NCBI RefSeq assembly: GCF_049994905.1
Contig: NZ_CP188258.1
Coordinates: forward strand, 2,976,001 to 3,040,000
DNA: 64,000 bases
Direction of reading: 5' to 3'
DNA from: Diaminobutyricibacter sp049994905
Lineage (GTDB): Bacteria; Actinomycetota; Actinomycetes; Actinomycetales; Microbacteriaceae
A program made the position numbers and the translations under genes. Positions 34,195 to 42,639 of the stretch are shown piece by piece; the stretch's first letter is position 1, and the number at the start of each line of letters is the position of its first letter. A model generated the notes under the pieces. That model was not told the origin of the DNA, did not search any database, and was given only the letters and a program-made list of their open reading frames with translations.

Positions 34195-35180
34195 TTCACT
34201 CCTTCGATTCTGACGGCGCCGGCACCGTGGCCGGCGTTCGTCGGCCTGCCGAGCAGGTCGTTCGCGGTCGATTCGTCGGTGATGAGCGTGGTGCACAGCC
34301 CGCTCGAGACGACCGCATGGGCGATCCTGTGTTTGGTCTCCCCGGCGATGACCGCGATGCTGACGCGGGCCGCGCGCAGTTCGTCGAGCGTGATGCCGAG
34401 GGTGCGGCCGTTGAGCTCGTCGTCTGCCACAGCGCCGTCTTCGGTGATGAACCGGCCGACGACGTCGCCGACGGCGCCCTTCTCGGCGAGGTTCCGCACG
34501 TCTTCCGCAGTGAGGTAGCCGCTGTCGACGTGGACGGAACTACTGTCCACCACGCCGGCACTGAACAGGTAGGCGGATGCGTTGCGCGCGATCTCGAGGA
34601 CGCTCTGCACTGCGCGGTCCGCCTCGATGGCGCGCCTGGTCGCCGCCTGTTCGAAGATCGCGGGGCTCGGGAGCAGGGTCGCCGTGCCCTGCGCTTTGCG
34701 GGCGATGACGACGGCGGTATCGGCTGCGGCGGTGGCCTGGCGGGTGCTGCTGACGCTGCCGTTGATCTGCACGGGGTTGACCCCGACGGCCCAGCCCGGC
34801 CGGAGCCGTGCCGCAACAGCGTGGAGAGTGCGACCCCAGCTCACGCCGAGGGTGCGCGGCACCGGCCGCAGGGTGGTGAGGTAGTCAGCTGCCGCCTGGG
34901 CGACCCGGGCCTGCACGTCGGAGTCCGAGTCGATCGTCGGCACGACGACGGCGTCGGCGAGGTCGTAGAAGCCGCACAGTTCGCGCTCGAGTGAGAACCG
35001 CCGGGCGCTGGGGTGCACGATCTCGATGCGCACGAAACCCTGTTCGCGCGCCTGTACGAGGAGCCGGCCGACCTTCCATCGGCTCACGCTGAGCGCGAGC
35101 CCGATCTCGTCTTGCGTCTTGCCCGCTTCGTAGTAGAGCTCGGCTGCTTTTACGGCGAGGATCTCGTCGCTGTCATTCAT
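34191..35180 (-). CDS. SorC/DeoR-type sugar-binding transcriptional regulator
   Basis: 329 residues; GGGAG upstream of the ATG, which is preferred over a GTG 21 bases earlier. N-terminal HTH (KTQDEIGLALSVSRWKVGRLLVQA) followed by a SorC-type phosphosugar-binding domain (TLGVSWGRTLHAVA, LLPSPAIFE, GAVGDVVGRFI, GETKHRIAHAV). Resembles B. subtilis DeoR, which responds to deoxyribose 5-phosphate. First gene of the deoC operon; autoregulation is likely. Confidence 0.9.
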   Translation of the reverse strand: MNDSDEILAVKAAELYYEAGKTQDEIGLALSVSRWKVGRLLVQAREQGFVRIEIVHPSARRFSLERELCGFYDLADAVVVPTIDSDSDVQARVAQAAADYLTTLRPVPRTLGVSWGRTLHAVAARLRPGWAVGVNPVQINGSVSSTRQATAAADTAVVIARKAQGTATLLPSPAIFEQAATRRAIEADRAVQSVLEIARNASAYLFSAGVVDSSSVHVDSGYLTAEDVRNLAEKGAVGDVVGRFITEDGAVADDELNGRTLGITLDELRAARVSIAVIAGETKHRIAHAVVSSGLCTTLITDESTANDLLGRPTNAGHGAGAVRIEGVK

Positions 35181-35260
35181 CGCGGCTGTCTCCCTTCGCA
35201 CGATGCACCCCTTCAGTCTAGAAAGGTGCCGAGGCCACGATCAACGTTTGCGCGCCTTTC

Positions 35261-35272
35261 GCTCATATGAGC
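35261..35272. promoter_or_regulatory. Palindrome between the SorC/DeoR regulator and ROK kinase genes
   Basis: GCTCATATGAGC, a 12-base perfect palindrome 16 bases upstream of the ROK gene's -10 (TACGCT at 35288-35293) in a 119-base divergent gap. Candidate operator for the regulator. Confidence 0.5.
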
Positions 35273-35299
35273 AAGATGCATTTCGCCTACGCTTGACGG

Positions 35300-36241
35300 G
35301 TGCCAACACCCCTCGCGCTCGCCGTCGACTTCGGCGGAACCAAAGTCGAATCCGCCCTCGTCGACGCAGACGGACGAGTCGTCCCGGGGTCGAGGCACCG
35401 GCAGCCCACGGGCCGCACGGCGACCTCCGAGACCCTCGAACAATCCGTCGCCGCGGTCGTCCGCGACGCCCTGTCGACTGTTCCGGCCGATAGCGAGGTG
35501 ATCGGCACCGGAATCGGAAGCGCGGGCCCCATCCAGCGTGTCGACGGGCTCGTCTCACCGCTCAACGTTCCGGCCTGGCGGGACTACCCGATGCGGGCCT
35601 TCGTGGCCGGCGTCGCCGCGGCCGCGGGGTACACGGTGCCCGCCGCACTCGAGATGGACGGCGTCGCCATCACGATGGCAGAACACTGGGTCGGGGCTGC
35701 ACAGGGGGTCGACAACGTCATGGGCATGGTCGTGTCGACCGGCATCGGCGGCGGCCTCATCGTCGGCGGCCGGGTCATCACCGGCCCGACAGGCAACGCC
35801 GGCCATATCGGCCATGTCGAGGTGGGCGGCATGACGGGCGACGACACCTTCGGAAGCCCGACTGCGCTGGAGGCGATCGCATCCGGGCCGCACACCGTCT
35901 CCTGGGCGCGCAGGCAGGGGTTCGCCGGCGCGACCGGCGAAGACCTGGCCGCCGCCTATGCCGCCGGTGACCCGATCGCGCGCCAGGCGATCGAACGCAC
36001 CGGCGAGGCGCTGGGCCGCGCCATCGCATCCGCCACCGCTCTCGTCGACCTCGAACTGGTCGCCATCGGCGGCGGATTCTCCCAGTCGACGCCCGATCTG
36101 TTCGACATCATCCGGACGACGATCTCACACCACTACTTCGCGTTCGTGCGCAAGGTGCGTGTCGTGCCGTCCGCGTTGTCCGGCGAAGGTCCCCTGATCG
36201 GCGCCGGCGCGCTCGTCCACCGGGCGAACCTTCTCCCCTGA
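35300..36241 (+). CDS. ROK-family sugar kinase
   Basis: 313 residues, GTG with TACGCT ending six bases before. DFGGTK (phosphate loop) at residues 10-15, IGSAGPIQ, catalytic Asp region ALEMDGVAITMAEH, STGIGGGLI and GHIGHVEV. The usual cysteine-rich zinc motif after GHI is missing (it reads VEVGGMTGDD). Phosphorylates a sugar, perhaps glucose or a sugar of the adjacent regulon, in the cytoplasm; not a repressor, as it has no HTH. Confidence 0.88.
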   Translation: MPTPLALAVDFGGTKVESALVDADGRVVPGSRHRQPTGRTATSETLEQSVAAVVRDALSTVPADSEVIGTGIGSAGPIQRVDGLVSPLNVPAWRDYPMRAFVAGVAAAAGYTVPAALEMDGVAITMAEHWVGAAQGVDNVMGMVVSTGIGGGLIVGGRVITGPTGNAGHIGHVEVGGMTGDDTFGSPTALEAIASGPHTVSWARRQGFAGATGEDLAAAYAAGDPIARQAIERTGEALGRAIASATALVDLELVAIGGGFSQSTPDLFDIIRTTISHHYFAFVRKVRVVPSALSGEGPLIGAGALVHRANLLP

Positions 36242-36269
36242 CGCCGTAAGCCCGCCACTTCGGTACTAT

Positions 36270-36291
36270 CCCGCCAGCTCGAACTGGCGGG
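36270..36291 (+). terminator. Terminator hairpin between convergent ROK and MFS genes
   Basis: CCCGCCAG, 6-base loop, CTGGCGGG: eight perfect pairs, 28 bases after the ROK stop. Confidence 0.7.
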
Positions 36292-36310
36292 GACGCACCC
36301 AGGTGGCGGG

Positions 36311-36361
36311 GACGGCAGCGCGGCAGCGGGAGCGCGGCAGCGCGGCAGCGCAGCAGCGCGG
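36311..36361. repeat. GCGGCAGC-type low-complexity repeat
   Basis: Five imperfect copies of a GCGGCAGC-like unit just before the MFS gene end. Not coding with any certainty. Confidence 0.6.
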
Positions 36362-36362
36362 C

Positions 36363-37586
36363 TCAGCGATCCGGAAAGCTGTCCTCCAGCTGGTGCGGCC
36401 GTGCGACGATCGAGCCGGCGACCGCAGCCGCGACCGCCGTGCCGAGCAGCACGACGAGAGCGATCGTCCACTGGCCGGTCACCTGGTGCAGCACGCCGAC
36501 GACGAGCGGGCCGAGCGCACCGAGGGTGTAGCCGGCCCCCTGGACGAACCCGCTGAGCGCCACCGCGCCTTCGTGCGTGCGGGTGCGCACGTTGATGAGC
36601 ACGAGCGACAGCGGGAACAGCAGGGGTCCGAGCCCGGCGAACACCACCCAGATCCAGGTGGCAGACGCCGGCGCAAGGATGAGGCCGAGGTAGCCGACGG
36701 CGAAGCAGGCGACAGCGGCGTAGACGAGGATGCCGACACTCCTGAGCCGCGCAGCGAGCATCGGCACGAGCAGGCTGGCCGGGATGCCCATCGCGGCATA
36801 CAGGGAGAGCAGCGCGCCCGCCTCTGCCGGGTCGGAACCTGCCGTGTCGTGCAGGATCTCGGGCAGCCAGGCGAACATCGCATACGCGTTCACGGACGAT
36901 ACCGCGAAGACGACCATCAGCGACCAGCCGATCGCCGTATGCCACACCCGCCCGAGCATGCGCGGCCCGGCCTCCTCGATCTCGACATCGTGGTCGGGAT
37001 GCGCCGGCCTGTGCGAGACGAGGATGCGCAGCCACGGGAGCACCGCCAGAACGCTGATCGCGCCCCACATCCCCACCGAGATGCGCCAGCCCGCGCTGTC
37101 GGCGACCGGAACAGCGATGAGCGGCGGAAGCAGGGTGCTGATCGACATCACGGTCGCGTAGAGCGACGTGACGAGGCCGATGCGGTCGGGAAAGTAGCGC
37201 TTGACGAGCGGCGGCAGCAGCACATTGCCGACGCCCATACCGGCGAAAGCGATCGCCGAGCCCACGGCCAGCACCACGAAAGACCCGGCGAACGCGCGCA
37301 CCAGGTCGCCGAGGAGGATGGCGGCGAGCGAGAAGACCATCACGGTCTCGAGGCTCGCGCGGCGGGTGAAAGCGGGGGCGACGATACCGAAGATCGCGAA
37401 ACAGACCGGTGGCAGCATCCCGAGCACGCCGACGGCGATGCTGGAGATCGCGAAATCGACGCGGATCTCGGCGAAGATCGGGGAGAGTGCCGCGACGGCG
37501 GTGCGCAGGTTGGCCGCGACGAGCAGGATGCCGAGCAGAGCCAGGGTCCGGCCGCGCCAGAGGGGACGTTTCAGAGGATCCGGCAC
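36363..37586 (-). CDS. MFS transporter, CynX/NimT-like
   Basis: 407 residues. Of two adjacent GTG codons, the second (37586) lies six bases after TAGGAT and is preferred. Twelve hydrophobic helices, LLVAANLRTAVAALSPI opening typical of the cyanate permease/NimT group, FAGMGVGNVLLPPLVKRYF in helix 4 region. Exports or imports a small organic anion; substrate unknown. Confidence 0.88.
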   Translation of the reverse strand: MPDPLKRPLWRGRTLALLGILLVAANLRTAVAALSPIFAEIRVDFAISSIAVGVLGMLPPVCFAIFGIVAPAFTRRASLETVMVFSLAAILLGDLVRAFAGSFVVLAVGSAIAFAGMGVGNVLLPPLVKRYFPDRIGLVTSLYATVMSISTLLPPLIAVPVADSAGWRISVGMWGAISVLAVLPWLRILVSHRPAHPDHDVEIEEAGPRMLGRVWHTAIGWSLMVVFAVSSVNAYAMFAWLPEILHDTAGSDPAEAGALLSLYAAMGIPASLLVPMLAARLRSVGILVYAAVACFAVGYLGLILAPASATWIWVVFAGLGPLLFPLSLVLINVRTRTHEGAVALSGFVQGAGYTLGALGPLVVGVLHQVTGQWTIALVVLLGTAVAAAVAGSIVARPHQLEDSFPDR

Positions 37587-37657
37587 CACTCGATCCTATC
37601 GGGAGGCGTACCACCCACCCGTCGAGCGGCAGGCAGACGGGCGCAGGCGGGCGCAGG

Positions 37658-38587
37658 TCAGGAGAGGATGGCGCGCGCCCGCTCGACGTCGGCCGTGATC
37701 TGCGCGATCAGCGGCTCGATGCCCGAGAAAGCGACCATGCCGCGGATGCGCTCGACGAACGCGATCTCCACGCGGTGGTCGTACAGGTCGAGGTCTTCAT
37801 CGAGCACGTAGGCTTCCACCTGCTTCTGGGGCACCCCTTCGAATGTGGGGTTGTTGCCCACCGAGATGGCCGCGGGATACCGCACGCCCTCATCCGTCAG
37901 CCATCCCGCGTAGACGCCGTCGGCCGGGATGAGCCCGTCGGACTCCGGCGAGAGGTTCGCGGTCGGGAACCCGAGCTCCCGCCCCCGGGCAGCACCGTGC
38001 ACGACGACACCGCGCACGGCGGGCACGTGTCCGAGCAGCCGCGCCGCGTGTGCGACGTCGCCCTCGGCGAGCAGGTCGCGGATCCAGGTCGACGACACGC
38101 GCCTGCCGCCCTCGGGCCGGACATCGTCGATGAGGTGCACGACGAACCCGAACCGTTCCCCGAGCGCCGCGAGCATCGCGACATCGCCCGCACCGCGCGC
38201 ACCGAACCGGAAGTCGGCGCCGACGAGCACGACCCGCGCGTGAAGCCGGTCGACGAGGATGCTCTCGACGAACGCCTCGGGGCTCAGGTCGGCCGTCTGG
38301 CGGTCGAAGGTGAGGAGGAGGGTTGCAGCGATTCCCGTGCCGGCGAGCAGGTCGAGTTTCTGTTCGATGCCGGTCAGGGCCGGCGGACACTTCTCGGGGG
38401 CGAGGAGTTCGAGGGGGTTCCGGTCGAAGGTGATGACGGTCGCGGTGAGCCCCTGCTGCAGCGCCTCGCGATCCAGCGTCGAGATGACCGCCCGGTGGCC
38501 GGTGTGCACCCCGTCGAATTTGCCGATGGTGACCGCACTCGGGCCGAACCCGGCCGGCACGTCGTCGAGCGTGCGGAAGACGATCAC
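37658..38587 (-). CDS. ribF: Bifunctional riboflavin kinase/FAD synthetase RibF
   Basis: 309 residues. N-terminal FMN adenylyltransferase with GKFDGVHTGHRAVI and STWIRDLLAEGDV; C-terminal riboflavin kinase with GRELGFPTANL and VYAGWLTDEG. Makes FMN and FAD. Its start overlaps the stop of the membrane gene upstream (38584-38587), so it is the last gene of the truB unit. Confidence 0.95.
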   Translation of the reverse strand: MIVFRTLDDVPAGFGPSAVTIGKFDGVHTGHRAVISTLDREALQQGLTATVITFDRNPLELLAPEKCPPALTGIEQKLDLLAGTGIAATLLLTFDRQTADLSPEAFVESILVDRLHARVVLVGADFRFGARGAGDVAMLAALGERFGFVVHLIDDVRPEGGRRVSSTWIRDLLAEGDVAHAARLLGHVPAVRGVVVHGAARGRELGFPTANLSPESDGLIPADGVYAGWLTDEGVRYPAAISVGNNPTFEGVPQKQVEAYVLDEDLDLYDHRVEIAFVERIRGMVAFSGIEPLIAQITADVERARAILS

Positions 38588-39093
38588 GACGAAGCCCCGG
38601 CGGTACCGGTCGCCGTGGTCTCGTCCGGCTCTGCGGGGACCGGCTTGTTCTTCGAGAGCCAGATCATGCCCAGAATGGGCAGCACCAGCGGGATGAGCAG
38701 GTAGCCCATGCCGTACACCGACCAGACGGTCGCGGTGCGCCCGAACGGGTCGATGCTGGTCAGTCCGAGGGCCTCGGGCCTGAACAGGCTGAGGGTGCCG
38801 ATGACGAGCACTCCGGCGAGTTCGAAGGAGATCGTGAACCAGGCGACCCGGTACCAGACGGCACCGGGGGCGATCAGCGCGATGGTGGCGACGATGTAGA
38901 CGATCGCGGCGAGTCCGGACAGCGTGAACGCCACCGGCGCCTCGCCGAACCGGTCGATGATCTGGAACACGCTGCGGCCGGTGGCAGCAAGCGCCAGGAT
39001 GCCGTAGACGAGGATGAGGAGGCGGCCGACGCCGGTGACACGCGGTCTCTTGGTCTTCGCCTTCTGGTGCACGGCGGGGGTCTGTTCTGGCAT
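38584..39093 (-). CDS. Hypothetical membrane protein
   Basis: 169 residues, four hydrophobic helices between about 23 and 148, a charged N-terminus and an acidic, Thr/Ala-rich end. Overlaps ribF by four bases. No motif recognised; function unknown. A TAGAAT hexamer lies nine bases upstream of the ATG. Confidence 0.72.
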   Translation of the reverse strand: MPEQTPAVHQKAKTKRPRVTGVGRLLILVYGILALAATGRSVFQIIDRFGEAPVAFTLSGLAAIVYIVATIALIAPGAVWYRVAWFTISFELAGVLVIGTLSLFRPEALGLTSIDPFGRTATVWSVYGMGYLLIPLVLPILGMIWLSKNKPVPAEPDETTATGTAGASS

Positions 39094-39119
39094 CGCCTTA
39101 CGATTCTAGACGCGCGCCG

Positions 39120-39488
39120 CTACGCTCCCTGCACGAACCAGATCTGTCCCATCCGGTAGACCATGACCGCGATCGCGAGACAGACCGCGCCCAGGATGAC
39201 GGTGCTCCACCTGTTGCGTTCGATGAGCGCCCAGAACCCGCCGGCGATCGGAAGGACGAGCGCCGAGATCAGGTAGATGTAGAACTCCGCGAGGCTCCCG
39301 GTCGGCTCGTTGCCGACGATGGGAGCGACGATCGTCACCACGAGCTGGGCGACCAGCAGGATCTCGACGAGGGCGACCGCACCCATGGTCAGGTCGGACG
39401 GCACGCGGCCGGCGAGACCGAGCACGATGCAGAGCGCACCTGCGATGCAGGCGACGGCCACCTGGACCGCCGTGAACCATTCGATCAT
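39120..39488 (-). CDS. Hypothetical membrane protein
   Basis: 122 residues, four hydrophobic helices, hardly any soluble loop (AVQVAVACIAGALCIVLGL; LVAQLVVTIVAPIVG; ISALVLPIAGGFWAL; VILGAVCLAIAVMVY). ATG overlaps the truB stop (ATGA), so translation is coupled to truB. Function unknown. Confidence 0.75.
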   Translation of the reverse strand: MIEWFTAVQVAVACIAGALCIVLGLAGRVPSDLTMGAVALVEILLVAQLVVTIVAPIVGNEPTGSLAEFYIYLISALVLPIAGGFWALIERNRWSTVILGAVCLAIAVMVYRMGQIWFVQGA

Positions 39489-40447
39489 GCCCCGGTGCCT
39501 TCGGCGATTTCGTCTGCCGGGAAGTTCACCAGGGTCCTGGCCTCCTTGCCGTGGAACTCGACCAGCCCGACGAGGTGGCCTGTCGGCGCGATCGCGGCGA
39601 CCGGCTCTCCTCCTCCGTCACGGTCGGGCACATGGATGCGTTTGCCATGCCCGAGGTCGATCGCCTGCTGTTCGGTGAGGTCGAAGCGTTCGAAGAGGCG
39701 CGACGCGGCGTCGGCGGGCGGGATGATGCGCGACGCGACGTCGATGTCGTCGATGGGGAGGGCATCCGCCACCTCGAACGGGCCGACGCGGGTGCGCCGG
39801 AGCCGCGTGAGATGCCCTCCGACGCCCAGGGCCGCGCCCAGGTCGCGGGCGAGCGAGCGGATGTACGTTCCCGACGAGCACACGACCCGGACGGCCAGGT
39901 CGATCGCGACCGTTTCGCCGTCGACGACGACACGCTCCGAGACGAGGAGTTCGAACTCCGACACCGTCACCGGCCGTGCAGCGAGCACCACGTCCTCGCC
40001 GGCGCGCACGCGCGCGTACGCCCGCTTTCCTTCGACCTTGATCGCACTCACCGAGCTCGGAACCTGCTCGATCTCACCGGTGAGGTCGGCGATCCCGGCG
40101 AGCACGGCATCCGGATCGACAGCGTCGAGCCTTGCGCTGTCCGCCTCGGAGACCAGCTCGCCCTCTGCATCGTCGGTCGTGGTGGATGCGCCGAGACGGA
40201 TGGTGGCGCGATACTCCTTGTCGGTGCCGACGATGTAGGTGAGGAGCCGCGTCGAACTCTGGAGGCCGAGGATCAGCAGGCCGGTCGCCATCGGATCGAG
40301 CGTTCCTGCATGCCCGACCTTGCGCGTGCCGGCCAGGCGCCTGGTTCGGGCGACCACGTCGTGGCTGGTCCAGCCTTCCTGCTTGTCGACGAGAAGGATT
40401 CCGCTGGGTGCCGGCGTGCGCACCGGCGCCCCGTCGGTCTGGCTCAC
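39485..40447 (-). CDS. truB: tRNA pseudouridine-55 synthase TruB
   Basis: 320 residues. GILLVDKQEGWTSHDVV, catalytic Asp in GHAGTLDPMATG, TIRLGASTTTDDAEG and YIRSLARDLGAALG are the family motifs. Modifies U55 in the T-loop of tRNAs. Its GTG overlaps the stop of the TetR gene upstream (GTGA), an unusual partner; the normal rbfA neighbour is 5 kb away. Confidence 0.95.
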   Translation of the reverse strand: MSQTDGAPVRTPAPSGILLVDKQEGWTSHDVVARTRRLAGTRKVGHAGTLDPMATGLLILGLQSSTRLLTYIVGTDKEYRATIRLGASTTTDDAEGELVSEADSARLDAVDPDAVLAGIADLTGEIEQVPSSVSAIKVEGKRAYARVRAGEDVVLAARPVTVSEFELLVSERVVVDGETVAIDLAVRVVCSSGTYIRSLARDLGAALGVGGHLTRLRRTRVGPFEVADALPIDDIDVASRIIPPADAASRLFERFDLTEQQAIDLGHGKRIHVPDRDGGGEPVAAIAPTGHLVGLVEFHGKEARTLVNFPADEIAEGTGA

Positions 40448-41088
40448 GCCTCTGCCCCGACCGCGCGAGGCGCGCGCCCGGCTTCGAGGGCGACGAGGTC
40501 GAGCACCATCTGCAGTTTCGTGCCGAAAGTGGATTCCACGAGGGCGTGCGCTGCGTCGTCGGTCTCGTACAGGTCGGGCAGTCGGAGGCCGAGCACGGTG
40601 TTGAGCAGCATCCCGTGCGCGAGGAAGTCGCGGATGCGTTCGGGCTCGAAGCCTGCCTCGTCGCGCAGCAGCCGGTAGATCGTGAGGAAGCCTTCGCGCG
40701 CCTTGCGCCCGACGACCGGGTCGCCGCCCATGCTGAACGCCTGCATCAGCGAGAGCAGGATGCCGCGGTCTTCGATGAGGTTGACGTAGGCGAACCCGAT
40801 GCGCACGTGGAGCACCTCGTCGGGGTCGTCACTGTCGCTGCTTTCGTCGAGCACGGTACGGAACGCGTCGATGAGCTTGTTGACGGCGCGGTCGAGCACT
40901 TCGAGGAAGAGGTTCTCCTTGCTCCCGAACATGCGCACGACGTAGGGCTGGCTGATACCGGCCGCGCGTGCGATCTGGTCGGTGGTGGCGCCGAAGTAGC
41001 CGCGTTCGCCGAATACGAGGCTCGCCGCAGCGAGGATCGACTCGCGTCGTTCGCCTGCCGGTATCCGCTCGGCCGATTTGTCTTTCAC
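40444..41088 (-). CDS. TetR-family transcriptional regulator
   Basis: 214 residues from a GTG seven bases after TAACCT (minus strand). N-terminal HTH (ILAAASLVFGERGYFGATTDQIARAAGISQPYVVRMFGSKENLF) split by eye into the three helices; ligand domain C-terminal. Divergent from an efflux-type MFS gene with an inverted repeat between them, so it likely represses that transporter and itself. Translationally coupled to truB. Confidence 0.9.
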   Translation of the reverse strand: MKDKSAERIPAGERRESILAAASLVFGERGYFGATTDQIARAAGISQPYVVRMFGSKENLFLEVLDRAVNKLIDAFRTVLDESSDSDDPDEVLHVRIGFAYVNLIEDRGILLSLMQAFSMGGDPVVGRKAREGFLTIYRLLRDEAGFEPERIRDFLAHGMLLNTVLGLRLPDLYETDDAAHALVESTFGTKLQMVLDLVALEAGRAPRAVGAEA

Positions 41089-41090
41089 GC

Positions 41091-41119
41091 TTGACAGGTT
41101 ATCAGTCGATTACTACTCT
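41091..41119 (+). promoter_or_regulatory. Promoter of the MFS efflux gene
   Basis: TTGACA (41091-41096), 17-base spacer, TACTCT (41114-41119): an ideal -35/-10 layout. The -10 lies in the TetR operator. Confidence 0.7.
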
Positions 41120-41133
41120 GTGGCTTAGTAATC
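41108..41133. promoter_or_regulatory. TetR operator
   Basis: GATTACTA, 10 bases, TAGTAATC: perfect 8-base arms. It covers the -10 and start region of the MFS promoter and sits just upstream of the TetR gene's -10, so binding would repress both. Confidence 0.8.
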
Positions 41134-41174
41134 ATCCAATAACCACAACCTTTCCTCCCGAACGGAGACGGACG

Positions 41175-42611
41175 ATGAGCTCACCCGCACGGCGCGTACC
41201 CCTCTGGCTCGCCATCATCGCAGCATCCCTCCCGATGTTCATGGCGACACTCGACAACCTCGTCGTCACCAGCGCCCTCCCGGTCATCGCCCGCGACCTC
41301 AGCGCGACGATCGAAGAACTCCAGTGGGTTGTGAACGCGTACACCCTCACGTTCGCGACGATGATGCTCATGGCGGTGGCACTCGGCGACCGCTTCGGGC
41401 GGCGACGCGTCTTCCTGGCAGGTGTCGTGGTCTTCACCGTCGCCTCCGCGCTCAGCGCGCTGGCGACCGAACCGTGGATGCTCATCGCAGCACGCGCCGT
41501 ACAGGGCGTCGGTGCCGCAGCACTCATGCCGCTGTCGCTGACCCTCCTCGCCGGCACGGTGAGCGAACGGCTGCGACCCGCCGCCATCGGCATCTGGGGT
41601 GGCATCGCCGGTCTCGGCGTCGCCCTCGGGCCGCTCATCGGCGGCGCCGTCGTGCAGGGCTGGAACTGGCAGGCGATCTTCTGGCTGAACGTTCCACTCG
41701 GCATCATCTCGGTGCCGCTCATCCTGCTCGCCCTGCCGAACAGCTTCGGCGAGCGCGTGCGCGCCGACGTCGTCGGTCTGCTCCTCGCCGGGCTCGGGCT
41801 CCTCGGGCTGGTCTACGGCATCGTGCGAGGCAATCCGGCCGGCTGGGACAGCTTCGAAGTCGTCGGGTCGCTCGTCGCCGGAGGCGTGCTCCTGGTCGCT
41901 TTCGTGATCTGGGAGTCACGCACTGCAGCACCGCTCCTCCCCCTCCGGCTGTTCCGCGACCGCAGTTTCACCGTGGCGAACCTCGTCGGCATCACCTTCA
42001 GCTTCGGGATCTTCGGATCGATCTTCATCCTGATCCAGTTCCTGCAGGTCGTACAGGGCCACACCCCGCTCGAAGCCGGCGTGATGACGATGCCGTGGAC
42101 GCTCGCCCCGATGGTGGTCGCTCCCCTGACCGGACTTCTCTCGCCGCGCACCGGCACGCGCCTCCCGATCTTCATCGGTCTCGTTTTCCTGGCAGCCGCG
42201 ATGTTCTGGATCGCCCTCACCCTGTCTGCGACCGAGCCGTACAGCGAGATGTGGCCCGCGTTCGCCGTCGCCGGCATCGGCATGGGCCTGGTGTTCGCGC
42301 CCAGTTCGACGGCCGTCCTGGCCAACATGGTGCCGGACGACCATGCCAAGGCCTCCGGGACCAACTCGACCCTCCGCGAGATCGGTGTCGCCCTCGGTGT
42401 CGCCGTGCTGACCGCAGTCTTCACCGGGGCGGGCGGAACCCTCACCCCGACCGGCTATGTGCACGCTGCCGTACCGGCCGTTCTCGTCGGCGCGGGTGTG
42501 CTCGGCCTCGCAGCGATCATCTCGCTCGCGCTGCCGTCCGGCATCCGCCGCCGCGAGGAGACGCCGGAGATCGCCGCCACGCCTGCCCCGGAGCCCGCGC
42601 GCGCATCCTGA
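41175..42611 (+). CDS. MFS drug-efflux transporter, DHA2/EmrB-QacA type
   Basis: 478 residues; GGAG seven bases before the ATG. About 14 helices. FMATLDNLVVTSALPVIARDL (TM1), motif A GDRFGRRRVF, motif B/C region ALMPLSLTLLAGTV and GPLIGGAVVQGWNWQAIFWLNVPLG. Proton-driven export of cationic or amphipathic drugs. The adjacent TetR gene makes inducible resistance likely. Confidence 0.92.
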   Translation: MSSPARRVPLWLAIIAASLPMFMATLDNLVVTSALPVIARDLSATIEELQWVVNAYTLTFATMMLMAVALGDRFGRRRVFLAGVVVFTVASALSALATEPWMLIAARAVQGVGAAALMPLSLTLLAGTVSERLRPAAIGIWGGIAGLGVALGPLIGGAVVQGWNWQAIFWLNVPLGIISVPLILLALPNSFGERVRADVVGLLLAGLGLLGLVYGIVRGNPAGWDSFEVVGSLVAGGVLLVAFVIWESRTAAPLLPLRLFRDRSFTVANLVGITFSFGIFGSIFILIQFLQVVQGHTPLEAGVMTMPWTLAPMVVAPLTGLLSPRTGTRLPIFIGLVFLAAAMFWIALTLSATEPYSEMWPAFAVAGIGMGLVFAPSSTAVLANMVPDDHAKASGTNSTLREIGVALGVAVLTAVFTGAGGTLTPTGYVHAAVPAVLVGAGVLGLAAIISLALPSGIRRREETPEIAATPAPEPARAS

Positions 42612-42639
42612 CCCGCCCTGCTCGCCCTACGCTGGTGGA

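Noticed and set aside
31411..34518. 1035-codon open frame on the plus strand
   Set aside because: Antisense shadow of the ALDH and deoC genes; composition is Arg/Asp/Gly-rich and has no family marks.
36311..36361. Possible CRISPR or satellite in the GCGGCAGC stretch
   Set aside because: Units are too short and irregular, with no spacers.
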